Below, piece after piece: positions 7,619-15,703 of a stretch of 23,607 nucleotides of DNA. Below the pieces are notes generated by a model that did no database searches, was not told the DNA's origin, and saw only the letters and a program-made list of their open reading frames with translations. Both the position numbers and the translations under genes were made by a program. This DNA is from Bacteriovorax stolpii (GTDB lineage: Bacteria; Bdellovibrionota; Bacteriovoracia; Bacteriovoracales; Bacteriovoracaceae), in assembly GCA_945890905.1 (NCBI GenBank), contig CAMDDI010000010.1, forward strand, positions 1-23,607, given 5' to 3'. Position 1 is the stretch's first letter, and the number at the start of each line of letters is the position of its first letter.

Positions 7619-8802
7619 TAGCGTGGACTCAATATTTGCATTGTGCGCTTATAGCCAGCTTCAACCGCATGAGTTGAAGTCTTTGGATTAAGCGAGAACG
7701 AATTAGCAAAAAATAATTTGTAATCATGATGATCGGGAAAGATATCAATGAGTTTAACTTTAGGATTGATGTTGAGTTTTCTCTGAAGGATGGCCATGAT
7801 TTCTCGTCGATGTCCCAGAGAGAATTTTTCCATTTTCATATAATCGTTAACTGTATCCATGATGTCGATCGCCTTGGCCCTTTCGGCTCGACTAGCAATA
7901 ATTTTCTTCTGAATCATCAGATAGATGGATTGAATAGCAATGGATGGAAGCCCATAGTGCACCAGAGATCCCACCTCATCGTGAAAGTGATAAGGAGTAT
8001 GAGTCCATGAACTGATGATTACGTCACACCCATTATCTTCGGCCACGTGAGTGGAGAGGGTTTCACGAATTTCCCCATCGATATAATAGTCTACACCATT
8101 AGTGAGACGGTTTTTAATAGGATAGGGGCAATAGAATGGAGGCACACTCATGGTAGCCGCTGTGGCGTAAGAAATATTTGTTCCGGTGTAATATACCGAA
8201 GTGCTGTCATGACTTGGATTAGGGTAATTGTATTTGCTAAAAATAACCTTACGTGAGTGATCCAGTTGTGTGGCAACGATGAAGAGATCGGCTTTGAAAT
8301 CTTCGAACCGATCACTTTCTAAGACGTTTTCTACTAAGTAAGTGCGCAATCCTTCGGTAGTAAAAAACCCTGGAACTGAAGCTATCGGACGCATAAGGCT
8401 TTTCACAATGCTAGGAAAGTCATCCATGCTGAAACTCAGCTCTTTTTTGGGAGCACGCAGTTCAGGGCGCTTCAAGGTGAACATATCTTTATAGCTAATG
8501 CCCTTTAGCTTTGATCCCTTGATCCCCAGTGTGGCCTGAATAACGTCTTGAGGAGTGTAGCCGCTGGCGAGATAAACAGCGATAAGGGCCCCAGCACTCG
8601 AGCCTACATAGGTTCCAATTTCAAGACTGCGCTGATTGAGATCCTGACCGGGAGAAGAATTCTTGTTACTTTTTAAATAGAAACCCAATTCTTCTAGGGC
8701 GAGAGCTACGCCTAAGTGCCAGGCCGCTGCCTTCACCACACCACCGGATAGGACCAGGGCGATTTTTTTATTTTTAAGGTCGTTCAGATCAACTGAGTTC
8801 AT
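7618..8802 (-). CDS. Patatin-like phospholipase
   Basis: This is a patatin-family serine hydrolase, expected to release fatty acids from phospholipids. The 394-residue protein has the nucleophile elbow GSSAG at 67-71 (Ser69) and the catalytic dyad aspartate in YYIDGEI (Asp242). The oxyanion segment reads LVLSGGVVKAAAWHLG at residues 17-31 and differs from the usual GGGxRG, with V-V in place of G-x and Lys for Arg. No signal peptide or membrane segment is visible, so it is cytosolic or exported by another route. The start at 8802 has only a weak TTGAG ribosome site. It is divergent from the helix-turn-helix gene at 8883 and coupled through TAATG to the lytic transglycosylase. The family is clear; substrate and role in the cell are not. 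Confidence 0.92.
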   Translation of the reverse strand: MNSVDLNDLKNKKIALVLSGGVVKAAAWHLGVALALEELGFYLKSNKNSSPGQDLNQRSLEIGTYVGSSAGALIAVYLASGYTPQDVIQATLGIKGSKLKGISYKDMFTLKRPELRAPKKELSFSMDDFPSIVKSLMRPIASVPGFFTTEGLRTYLVENVLESDRFEDFKADLFIVATQLDHSRKVIFSKYNYPNPSHDSTSVYYTGTNISYATAATMSVPPFYCPYPIKNRLTNGVDYYIDGEIRETLSTHVAEDNGCDVIISSWTHTPYHFHDEVGSLVHYGLPSIAIQSIYLMIQKKIIASRAERAKAIDIMDTVNDYMKMEKFSLGHRREIMAILQRKLNINPKVKLIDIFPDHHDYKLFFANSFSLNPKTSTHAVEAGYKRTMQILSPR

Positions 8803-8831
8803 TGCTCAACTTTTTCATGAAATTTTTGTTT

Positions 8832-8860
8832 TTGCTCATTCTCATCGGATTCTCTATCAT
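8832..8860 (+). promoter_or_regulatory. Candidate sigma-70-type promoter of the helix-turn-helix/OMP/ligA/radA operon
   Basis: TTGCTC at 8832-8837 (four of six to TTGACA) and TATCAT at 8855-8860 (five of six to TATAAT) are separated by 17 bases, in the 80-base gap between the divergent genes. A strong AAGGAGG ribosome site follows at 8872-8878, 4 bases before the ATG at 8883. Consensus match only; no transcript data. Confidence 0.42.
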
Positions 8861-8882
8861 AAAGATTAATTAAGGAGGATCC

Positions 8883-9203
8883 ATGAATGCCACGGAAGGG
8901 GTTTGGTTATCCATCAATGACTATTCAAGATACAAAAGTGTCTCTATTTCTACCATTAGAAGACACATCAAAACAAATATTCTGAAACACAAAGAAGAGA
9001 GTGGGAAGTATTTTATTTACGTTCCATCGGTGGAGCGCGTACAGCTGCGTGAAGAAGAAGAAATTTTGCGCATCAGGCTCGAGATTGAACTCATGAAGTC
9101 AAAAGTTCGTGAGTTGCGTGAAGAAAACAATGAGCTTCGCATGCTGGTTGATCTCTATGAAAAACAAATCGTCCCTCCAGAGGTTCCATCTATTCATGAA
9201 TAA
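8883..9203 (+). CDS. Small helix-turn-helix protein with C-terminal coiled coil
   Basis: This 106-residue protein looks like a small DNA-binding regulator. Residues about 7-50 (WLSINDYSRYKSVSISTIRRHI, then KYFIYVPSVERV) have the shape of a MerR/excisionase-type winged helix: a tyrosine-containing 'ISTIRRHI' recognition helix followed by a beta wing. Residues about 55-95 are strongly charged with leucines and isoleucines at heptad spacing (EILRIRLEIELMKSKV, then ELREENNELRMLVDLY), a coiled coil for dimerisation. There is no metal- or ligand-binding domain. The ribosome site AAGGAGG is the best in the window. Its end overlaps the start of the outer-membrane protein gene by 8 bases, so it heads that transcription unit and could regulate it or the divergent patatin gene. 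The regulatory role is inferred. Confidence 0.8.
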   Translation: MNATEGVWLSINDYSRYKSVSISTIRRHIKTNILKHKEESGKYFIYVPSVERVQLREEEEILRIRLEIELMKSKVRELREENNELRMLVDLYEKQIVPPEVPSIHE

Positions 9204-10662
9204 ATTTATTCTGCTTTTTTTAATTCTTTTTACCTCAAGTGCTTGGTCTCAATCTTCCATGAGACGTTGTACTTTATTACCCATCACCGACAGTGTAGGT
9301 GGGGCCATCGGGTTCAAGGTGTTTGAAGAAGTTGAAAAAGAACTTAAAAATAGTAATTGGTGCACTTACATTTCTAATTCTGCCATGATCAATGTGTTCA
9401 GCCGTTACAGAGAGAATCTTCCTCAGTATTTAAAAACAAAAGAAGTACTGCAAACTGTAGCCGAGAAATTAAAAGTCGGATCCATTGTTCGTATCGGCAT
9501 TGTTAATGAAATGAAAGGTGTCGAGGTTCAAATTGAAGTTTACGGAGAAAATGGCGAAGATATTTATTTTCTAGAAAAATCTGTTTTAACAACTGACGAC
9601 GTTGACATGATTGCTTCCACTGCCAAAAACTGGTTGGATATGTATTCTAAGATGATTCCCTATGATGCCAAAATTAACGGTATTCTGGGTGATCAAATAA
9701 CTCTTGATGTAGGCAAGGGATATCCTATTCAAGTTGGACAGGCATTTCTGGTTAAGCGTCCCGTAGCTAAAAAGAAGCATCCTCTTTTGAAAAAAATTGT
9801 TGATTGGGATACAGAAGTTTTGGCCGAAGGAAAAATATTCAGCATATCTGATAACCAGGCCCTGGGCCAAGTGCGAATTTATAAGTCTGATAAAAAACTT
9901 GCTGCAGGAGATTGGGTCAGACTCGAAGAGTACCGCCAAGAACTTATCAAAGATCCAACCATCGATACAGATGCAAAAGATAATGAAACTCTAGGAACTC
10001 TGGGGATTTTGTCGTTGGGATTGTTTCAAACAAGCTCCAGTGTTGATACGGCAACTCCTAATGGATCAACTCGCATGAGTGGTAATCTTATGGGTGTGGA
10101 TGTGAGAGCTGAGGGTTGGATCACAAGGCAATATTTTGCTGCTTTAGAAATTGTACGGTCTTTGGGTAGCCTCAAAAAGTCTTCCGGAAATCCAACCAAA
10201 ACAAACGTAAATGCCACAAGTAACACCATTAAATTGACGGGTGGTTATAAATACCTGCCGATCGGTTTTTTCTACGGTCCGCAAATTGATGTTTATGGTG
10301 GTTACGCCAATCATACTTTCGATCTTGATTATTCTCTTCCTGATGGATTTGGGAAAAACAGCATTTCAGGCCTGCTGTTTGGTACAGCTGCAAATGTTCC
10401 TATAAATCGCGAATTTCGCTTCTTTGCTGCGGCAGAGTTTATGCCGTTTCCAACTTTTAAAGATGATGACGGGATGTATGGAACAGCTAAATCAGCTTCG
10501 GCCATGGAGCTTGAGATTGGAATTAAATATCAGTACACCATGCGTACCACAATTGACGGAAGCATCGAGAGCCTTCAGCGCAAAGCTACCTTTAACAGTT
10601 CATATAAAGAAGTTTCCTACAGTGATAATCGTTTAAAAATCGGACTCTCGTTTAACTTTTGA
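9196..10662 (+). CDS. Probable outer-membrane beta-barrel protein with periplasmic N-terminal domain, unknown function
   Basis: The 488-residue product starts with a signal peptide, MNKFILLFLILFTSSAWSQ; this ATG at 9196 is preferred over an upstream in-frame start at 9109, which would add 29 non-signal residues inside the preceding gene. Residues about 20-170 form an alpha/beta domain (LLPITDSVGGAIGFKVFEEV) with two cysteines (C25, C56), recalling periplasmic CsgG/LpoB- or FlgT-like folds. Residues about 180-260 (ITLDVGKGYPIQVGQAFLV and onward) resemble the small beta domain that follows such folds in FlgT. From about 300 the chain alternates aromatic and glycine-rich strands and ends in YSDNRLKIGLSFNF, with the terminal phenylalanine usual for barrels assembled by BAM. 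It overlaps the HTH gene by 8 bases and precedes ligA by 24. I do not recognise a named family. Confidence 0.82.
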   Translation: MNKFILLFLILFTSSAWSQSSMRRCTLLPITDSVGGAIGFKVFEEVEKELKNSNWCTYISNSAMINVFSRYRENLPQYLKTKEVLQTVAEKLKVGSIVRIGIVNEMKGVEVQIEVYGENGEDIYFLEKSVLTTDDVDMIASTAKNWLDMYSKMIPYDAKINGILGDQITLDVGKGYPIQVGQAFLVKRPVAKKKHPLLKKIVDWDTEVLAEGKIFSISDNQALGQVRIYKSDKKLAAGDWVRLEEYRQELIKDPTIDTDAKDNETLGTLGILSLGLFQTSSSVDTATPNGSTRMSGNLMGVDVRAEGWITRQYFAALEIVRSLGSLKKSSGNPTKTNVNATSNTIKLTGGYKYLPIGFFYGPQIDVYGGYANHTFDLDYSLPDGFGKNSISGLLFGTAANVPINREFRFFAAAEFMPFPTFKDDDGMYGTAKSASAMELEIGIKYQYTMRTTIDGSIESLQRKATFNSSYKEVSYSDNRLKIGLSFNF

Positions 10663-10686
10663 TGAGGAATATGATAAATATCCTTC

Positions 10687-12582
10687 ATGAAAAATAATCG
10701 CGTTCAAGAGCTAGAAAAGCTCATTATTCATCACAAAGAATTATATTATAAAGGTAAAGCAGCCATTTCAGATGAAGAGTTCGACAAACTTGAATCTGAA
10801 TTAAAACAGCTCGATCCAAAAAATCCGGTCCTCGAAATTGTGGGTTGGGGTCTGGCCACGTCAGTTAATAAAGTGACTCATCAAAAACGCATGCTCTCCC
10901 TTGATAAAACTTATGACGAAAAAGATCTCATCAAATGGATTGGTGAAGAGGAGGTCGTAAGCATTTTTAAAATTGATGGATCTAGCTGCTCACTCATCTA
11001 TGAGAACGGACATTTAAAAATTGCCAAAACTCGGGGTGACGGTCAATCAGGTGAGAATATCACTCTGAAAGCTCTCTACATTCCCGATATCCCAAAATCA
11101 ATATCGGCCAAGGGAGATTTCGAAGTTCGCGGTGAAGTTTACTGTGTGGAAGCAAGCTTCTTTCATCTCTCAGAAGAAATGAAGGCACTTGACCTTGAAG
11201 CTCCTACTTCTCAGCGAAACATTGTGGCCGGACTTTTAGGTAGAAAAGAAAATATTCAGCTCTGCCGCTATTTAAGTTTTAAAGCTTTCGATCTAATCAG
11301 TGTTGAGAAATTTAAAAAAGAACATGAGAAGCTTGATTGGCTTAAGGCCCACGGCTTTGTGATTCCAGACTATGAGATTCATAAAACCCCTAAAGATGTT
11401 CAGAAAAGTATCATGGAAGCCAAAGACTTCATTTCAGGTGGCGACTATCTTATTGATGGCCTGGTTCTTGTGTATGATGATCTAAAACTACATGAAGAGC
11501 TTGGTGAAACCTCTCATCATCCGCGCTATAAAATGGCTTTTAAGTTTACCGGCGAAACTAAAATCACAACCATCAATCAAATTGAGTGGGGGGTTTCCAG
11601 AAATGGTACATTGACCCCAGTCGCTTTGGTTGAACCAACAGAATTATCAGGGGCCATGATTGGAAGAGTGACTCTTCATAACTTTGGAATGGTGAAAAAT
11701 TTCGAACTTAAGTCTGGTGACAAAATAGAAATCATTCGTTCAGGTGAAGTGATCCCTAAGTTTCTTGGTGTTGTGGAGCGTGCAAAAGGCGAATACTCTT
11801 ATCCCAGCAAATGCCCAAGCTGCAATAGTAAGCTTAACATCCAAGACATATGGCTTTTCTGTGATAACGAAAAGTGCCCTGCGAGAGTTAAAGAAGTGAT
11901 CCTTAATTATATTCATAAATCCGGCATCGATGATGTCTCTGACAAGCGCTTAGATGAAATGATGATGAAGGGTCTGGTGGATGATATTCCAGATCTCTAT
12001 CGCCTCACAGAAGAAAATTTTCTTCTCCTTGAAAAAGTTAAAGAGAAACTCGCCAGAAAAATGTATGAAAATATTCAAAAATCCACTAACCAGACATTAG
12101 TTCAGTTTATTTCTGCCATTGGTGTTGAGGGTGTATCCGCGGCCAAAAGTGAAAAAATTGTAGCTCAAGGCTATAATACCCTGGAAAAAGTGCAGGCACT
12201 TACCTTAGAGAAGATGATGTCGATTGAAGGATTTGCAGAAAAGTCTTCGACGGATTTTCTCGCCTCACTTCACAAGAAAGAAAAACTCATCGCGGAACTT
12301 CTAAGCGTGGGGGTCAAAGTTAAAGCAGATGAAATCAGCTCGGGAGAAGGACCTCTGAGTGGATCAAAGTTCTGTATTACTGGAGAACTCAGCCAGCCTC
12401 GTGGTGAGATTGAAAAACTCATTAAGAAAAATGGCGGAGTAATGGTGAGTTCAGTATCTAAGAATACATCTTATCTTGTGACCAATGAAGAAGAGGGTTC
12501 ATCGAGCAAGTATGTGAAGGCCGTATCACTCGACATTCCTATTATCTCAGAAAAGAAGCTCTTAAAGATGCTCGAAGGTTAA
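10687..12582 (+). CDS. ligA: NAD-dependent DNA ligase (divergent LigA)
   Basis: This enzyme seals nicks in duplex DNA using NAD+. Domains run in LigA order: domain Ia with HHKELYY and ISDEEFDKLESEL (residues 15-39); adenylation domain with Lys95 in KIDG, EVRGEVY at 146-152, IDGLVLVYDD at 256-265 and KMAFKF at 282-287; an OB fold; a four-cysteine zinc finger (C376, C379, C392, C397); helix-hairpin-helix repeats at about 405-530; and a BRCT domain at 555-631. At 631 residues it is somewhat shorter than the usual 670. It is divergent at normally conserved places: KIDGSS for KLDGLA, and HQKRMLSL where a proline normally precedes MLSL. It sits 24 bases after the outer-membrane gene and one base before radA. 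Whether it is the only ligase of the organism cannot be told. Confidence 0.95.
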   Translation: MKNNRVQELEKLIIHHKELYYKGKAAISDEEFDKLESELKQLDPKNPVLEIVGWGLATSVNKVTHQKRMLSLDKTYDEKDLIKWIGEEEVVSIFKIDGSSCSLIYENGHLKIAKTRGDGQSGENITLKALYIPDIPKSISAKGDFEVRGEVYCVEASFFHLSEEMKALDLEAPTSQRNIVAGLLGRKENIQLCRYLSFKAFDLISVEKFKKEHEKLDWLKAHGFVIPDYEIHKTPKDVQKSIMEAKDFISGGDYLIDGLVLVYDDLKLHEELGETSHHPRYKMAFKFTGETKITTINQIEWGVSRNGTLTPVALVEPTELSGAMIGRVTLHNFGMVKNFELKSGDKIEIIRSGEVIPKFLGVVERAKGEYSYPSKCPSCNSKLNIQDIWLFCDNEKCPARVKEVILNYIHKSGIDDVSDKRLDEMMMKGLVDDIPDLYRLTEENFLLLEKVKEKLARKMYENIQKSTNQTLVQFISAIGVEGVSAAKSEKIVAQGYNTLEKVQALTLEKMMSIEGFAEKSSTDFLASLHKKEKLIAELLSVGVKVKADEISSGEGPLSGSKFCITGELSQPRGEIEKLIKKNGGVMVSSVSKNTSYLVTNEEEGSSSKYVKAVSLDIPIISEKKLLKMLEG

Positions 12583-12583
12583 C

Positions 12584-13966
12584 ATGGCCAAAATCAAAAC
12601 TGTCTTCACCTGCCAAGAATGTGGCTACAAGTCTGCCAAGTGGTTAGGAAAATGTCCTGACTGCCAAACGTGGAATTCATTTAGTGAAGAAGAACAAATC
12701 AAAGACAGCAAGGCTGCACCAAAGTCAATTTTAGGCCGTGAAAGTAAGCCGAAAACCATTGATCAAATTGAGCACGAGAGTGTAGAGCGCTATCAAACCA
12801 AGATGACTGAATTTGATCGGGTGATGGGTGGAGGAGTGACCATTGGTTCCCTGACACTTATTGGGGGCGAGCCAGGAATTGGGAAATCCACACTTCTAAT
12901 GGAAGTCTGTGGAAAACTACTGAGCGAATATGGGAAAGAGAAGATTTTATATGTAAGTGGCGAGGAATCAGAATCGCAAGTGGCCCAACGTTCAAAACGT
13001 TTAGGAATTCATAGTGACGGATTTTACATTTTTAATGAAACCAACTGGCAAAAAATATTAGAGCAAGTCAAAGAACTTAAGCCTAAGTTTCTTGTTTTAG
13101 ATTCCATTCAAACAACTCATTCTAATCAAGTTGATTCTGCTGCAGGCACTTTGACTCAAATACGGGAAGTGACTTACGAGCTCATGAATTTTGCCAAGGC
13201 CTATAACCTCACTTGTTTTCTCATCGGTCATGTTACCAAGGAAGGACAAATCGCTGGACCCAAGATCTTAGAGCACATGGTAGATACAGTTATATATTTC
13301 GAAGGGGATCAGCTAGGACAATACAGAATGCTTCGGGTAATGAAAAATCGTTTTGGGAACACCAACGAGGTGGGCATTTTTGAAATGCAAGAAAGTGGGT
13401 TGATAGAAATTAAAAATCCCTCTCAATATTTCTTGGAGCAATCTCTTCCTGGATCTTTTGGTCGATCAATTACCTGCATCCTAGAAGGTAGCCGCTCACT
13501 ATTTGTAGAGATTCAAGCTTTGGTGGTAGAAAATAAATTTTCTCAGGGACGCAGGACCACTCAGGGACTGGATACCAATCGAGTCGCTCTCCTGGTGGCC
13601 GTGATTGATAAGTACATCGGCATTCCGCTCTCGTTTAATGATATCTATGTCAACGTTGTGGGGGGCATGAAACTCACCTCTCGCGAGAATGATCTCTCTG
13701 TTATAGCTTCACTTCTGAGTTCGTATTATCAAAAGCCAGTGCCAGATGACACTCTCTTCTTGGGCGAAGTAGGTCTTACGGGGGAGGTTCGCTCGGTTCC
13801 CATGATGGACATTCGTCTTAAAGAGATTGCCCAGATGAATTACAAGCGCGTGATCACTTCTAAGCGTGCGGCCAATGATTTTAAAGGTAAGTACAAGGTT
13901 GAACTTGTGGGAGTTACCCGTGCCAGTGAGCTGAAAAATCTTTTATTTAAAGATACAGTCTCTTAA
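12584..13966 (+). CDS. radA: DNA repair protein RadA (Sms)
   Basis: RadA is a RecA-related ATPase that helps process recombination intermediates and acts as a branch-migration helicase. The 460-residue protein has the full layout: an N-terminal C4 zinc finger (C10, C13, C24, C27 in CQECGYKSAKWLGKCPDCQ), a Walker A GEPGIGKST at 95-103, a Walker B strand FLVLDSIQTTHS, the RadA-specific KNRFG motif at 254-258, and a C-terminal Lon-protease-like domain (about 290-460, with FLGEVGLTGEVRSVP). It starts one base after the ligA stop, with AAGG in the end of ligA as ribosome site, so the two DNA repair genes are cotranscribed. Its last 20 bases overlap the end of convergent glpK. Confidence 0.98.
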   Translation: MAKIKTVFTCQECGYKSAKWLGKCPDCQTWNSFSEEEQIKDSKAAPKSILGRESKPKTIDQIEHESVERYQTKMTEFDRVMGGGVTIGSLTLIGGEPGIGKSTLLMEVCGKLLSEYGKEKILYVSGEESESQVAQRSKRLGIHSDGFYIFNETNWQKILEQVKELKPKFLVLDSIQTTHSNQVDSAAGTLTQIREVTYELMNFAKAYNLTCFLIGHVTKEGQIAGPKILEHMVDTVIYFEGDQLGQYRMLRVMKNRFGNTNEVGIFEMQESGLIEIKNPSQYFLEQSLPGSFGRSITCILEGSRSLFVEIQALVVENKFSQGRRTTQGLDTNRVALLVAVIDKYIGIPLSFNDIYVNVVGGMKLTSRENDLSVIASLLSSYYQKPVPDDTLFLGEVGLTGEVRSVPMMDIRLKEIAQMNYKRVITSKRAANDFKGKYKVELVGVTRASELKNLLFKDTVS

Positions 13967-15425
13967 TGGTGCTATCCCAGAGATCTTTTTTCTTAGCATA
14001 ATAGGCATCTTTCTCGAGCTTAAACTCACGATCAAGTTTCCAGAATTTACCCATATCTTCGATACTAATTTCCCCCTTACCGACCAAGCAACCGATGGCC
14101 ACGCCAAAAGCTGTGGTGTCGGTAACCTGGGGACGAAGAATTGTTTTCTGAGAGAAGTTTGATTGAATCTGCATCAGCAGATCATTAGAGGCGGCTCCAC
14201 CGTCAACGCGAATATCATTAAGCTGAGTGAAATCTTTTTTAAAACTAGAGACAGAATCATTCACCGAAAGGGCGATGCCTTCTAAACAAGCGCGAGCAAT
14301 GTGTCGGTTGTCCGTGTCTCGAGTAAGACCCACGATGGCGGCTTTCGCATTTGAATTCCAATAAGGGGTTCCGATACCGGTGAAGAATGGCATAAAAAGC
14401 ACATGCTCCATCTGTGAGAGATCTTTTACACCTTTGGCGAGCTCGGCTACCTCTGGGGCGGACTTAATGCTTTGTAAATTATCTCTCAACCATTGAACGG
14501 CAGCACCTGCTATGTAGGCAGACCCTTCAAGGGCGTAAACTTTATGACCACGGAAAGAATAGGCCGCAGTTGTGAGTAATCCAGTTTGCGAATGAACTAT
14601 CTTTTCACCAATATTCAAAAGAAGAAATGCTCCCGTACCATAGGTACATTTCAAGTCTCCCACATTGATACAGGCCTGACCAAAAAGTGCAGCTTGCTGA
14701 TCGCCCAAGATAGAGAGAACAGGAATGCCATCAGGTAAAAACTCACACCCTTTAGTTTCACCAAAATTGGTAAATGATTCTTTGATCTCAGGTAAGAAGG
14801 ATTTATCAATTCCAAAAAAGTTTAAAAGATCAGAATCCCAATTGAACGTTTCTAAATTCATCAGCATGGTTCTAGAAGCATTTGAAGCTTCGGTGGCAAA
14901 CGATTTCCCTGAACTTAAACGATATAAAAGAAATGAATCAACTGTTGAGAGACACAAATCTTTTCTTTCCGCTGCTACTTTTACAGAAGGAACATGATCC
15001 AAAAGCCAGCGCATTTTTGTTCCCGAAAAATAGGGATCAAGGGGCAGGCCAGTTTTCTTACGACATTTCGATTCATAGTTTGATCTATGCTCATCACACC
15101 AAGAAGCTGTACGGCGATCTTGCCAAACACTAGCATGGTGAAGAGGTTTACCTTTTTTATCGTAAGCACATGTGGTTTCACGCTGATTAGTAATTCCGAT
15201 CGCCTGAATATTTTTAGCATCAACGTTTTGGCGTTTTAAGACTGTGGTGATGGAAGTGGCCACTGAATTCCAAATGTCTTCGAGATCATGTTCAACCCAC
15301 GCGGGCTTTGGATAAATTTGGCGATAATCCACTTTTTCTTTATCAATAACTTTAAGAGTTTTAGCGTCAATTAGAAGTGAGGTCGATCCAGTTGTACCCT
15401 GATCGATTGCGAGTAGAAGACTCAT
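13947..15425 (-). CDS. glpK: Glycerol kinase
   Basis: This FGGY-family kinase converts glycerol and ATP to glycerol 3-phosphate. At 492 residues it is of normal length (E. coli 502). Visible motifs are LLAIDQGTTGSTSLLID at the N-terminus (phosphate-1 loop, Asp8), GITNQRETT at 77-85 with the substrate-binding Arg-Glu pair, WQDRRTASWCDE, GDQQAALFGQ near residue 243 with the catalytic Asp, EGSAYIAGAAVQWLRD and the adenosine motif VDGGAASNDLLMQ. The ATG at 15425 has an AAGGAT ribosome site. It lies 23 bases after the pilin-like gene on the same strand, while no glycerol facilitator or glycerol-3-phosphate dehydrogenase is in the window. Its 3' end overlaps radA by 20 bases. Confidence 0.97.
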   Translation of the reverse strand: MSLLLAIDQGTTGSTSLLIDAKTLKVIDKEKVDYRQIYPKPAWVEHDLEDIWNSVATSITTVLKRQNVDAKNIQAIGITNQRETTCAYDKKGKPLHHASVWQDRRTASWCDEHRSNYESKCRKKTGLPLDPYFSGTKMRWLLDHVPSVKVAAERKDLCLSTVDSFLLYRLSSGKSFATEASNASRTMLMNLETFNWDSDLLNFFGIDKSFLPEIKESFTNFGETKGCEFLPDGIPVLSILGDQQAALFGQACINVGDLKCTYGTGAFLLLNIGEKIVHSQTGLLTTAAYSFRGHKVYALEGSAYIAGAAVQWLRDNLQSIKSAPEVAELAKGVKDLSQMEHVLFMPFFTGIGTPYWNSNAKAAIVGLTRDTDNRHIARACLEGIALSVNDSVSSFKKDFTQLNDIRVDGGAASNDLLMQIQSNFSQKTILRPQVTDTTAFGVAIGCLVGKGEISIEDMGKFWKLDREFKLEKDAYYAKKKDLWDSTIKRLYL

Positions 15426-15448
15426 GATCCATCCTTGAATTTATTTGA

Positions 15449-15700
15449 TTAGCGTAATCTTACTGTAGTTGTTCCAGGTTTGTCGTTAATGACTAGATTG
15501 GCGTAGTATTCCCAGTAGCGTCCTAAGTTGCGGTTCATAAATGATACAAATCCAAATGAAATTCCTGCAACGACCACAAGCAACAACACAAACTCTACGA
15601 TAGCTTGCCCACGCTGTTTAAGGCGCTTATTGATTTTTGCAAATGGTAATAGCATCCAGTTCTTCATATATGACAACATTTGAGGTATAATCCAGGCCAC
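15449..15700 (-). CDS. Small pilin-like membrane protein (TadE/Flp-type N-terminus)
   Basis: The product is 83 residues or less. Its core is KQRGQAIVEF followed by a run of about 18 hydrophobic residues (VLLLVVVAGISFGFVSF). This is the class III/type IVb prepilin pattern: a basic leader ending in glycine, then a mature start with glutamate at position 5 and an aromatic at 6, then a hydrophobic helix. TadE-like pseudopilins begin the same way. The mature peptide would be about 52 residues. The start shown is a GTG at 15700; ATG codons at 15679 and 15667 are alternatives and none has a good ribosome site. No prepilin peptidase, secretin or ATPase gene is in the window, so the partner machinery must be elsewhere. 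glpK follows by 23 bases. Confidence 0.68.
   Translation of the reverse strand: MAWIIPQMLSYMKNWMLLPFAKINKRLKQRGQAIVEFVLLLVVVAGISFGFVSFMNRNLGRYWEYYANLVINDKPGTTTVRLR
15663..15691 (+). promoter_or_regulatory. Candidate promoter of the thioredoxin-like gene
   Basis: TTCATA at 15663-15668 (four of six to TTGACA) and a perfect TATAAT at 15686-15691 are 17 bases apart. Transcription would start near 15698, only about six bases before the ATG at 15704, so the message would be nearly leaderless. The site lies inside the 5' end of the divergent pilin-like gene if that gene uses its GTG start. Confidence 0.45.
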
Positions 15701-15703
15701 CTC

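Noticed and set aside
7618..8802. Patatin as a CapV-like anti-phage (CBASS) effector
   Set aside because: No cyclase or other CBASS gene is nearby, and the partner is a lytic transglycosylase; an enzyme of envelope or lipid metabolism fits better.
9109..9195. Upstream extension of the outer-membrane protein gene
   Set aside because: It would overlap the HTH gene by 95 bases and place 29 residues before a clear signal peptide.
8883..9203. HTH protein as antitoxin of a toxin-antitoxin pair
   Set aside because: The overlapping downstream gene encodes a 488-residue signal-peptide protein with a probable barrel, not a small toxin.
15680..15703. TTG start for the thioredoxin-like protein
   Set aside because: The TTG precedes the TATAAT element that probably drives the gene, so it would lie outside the message.
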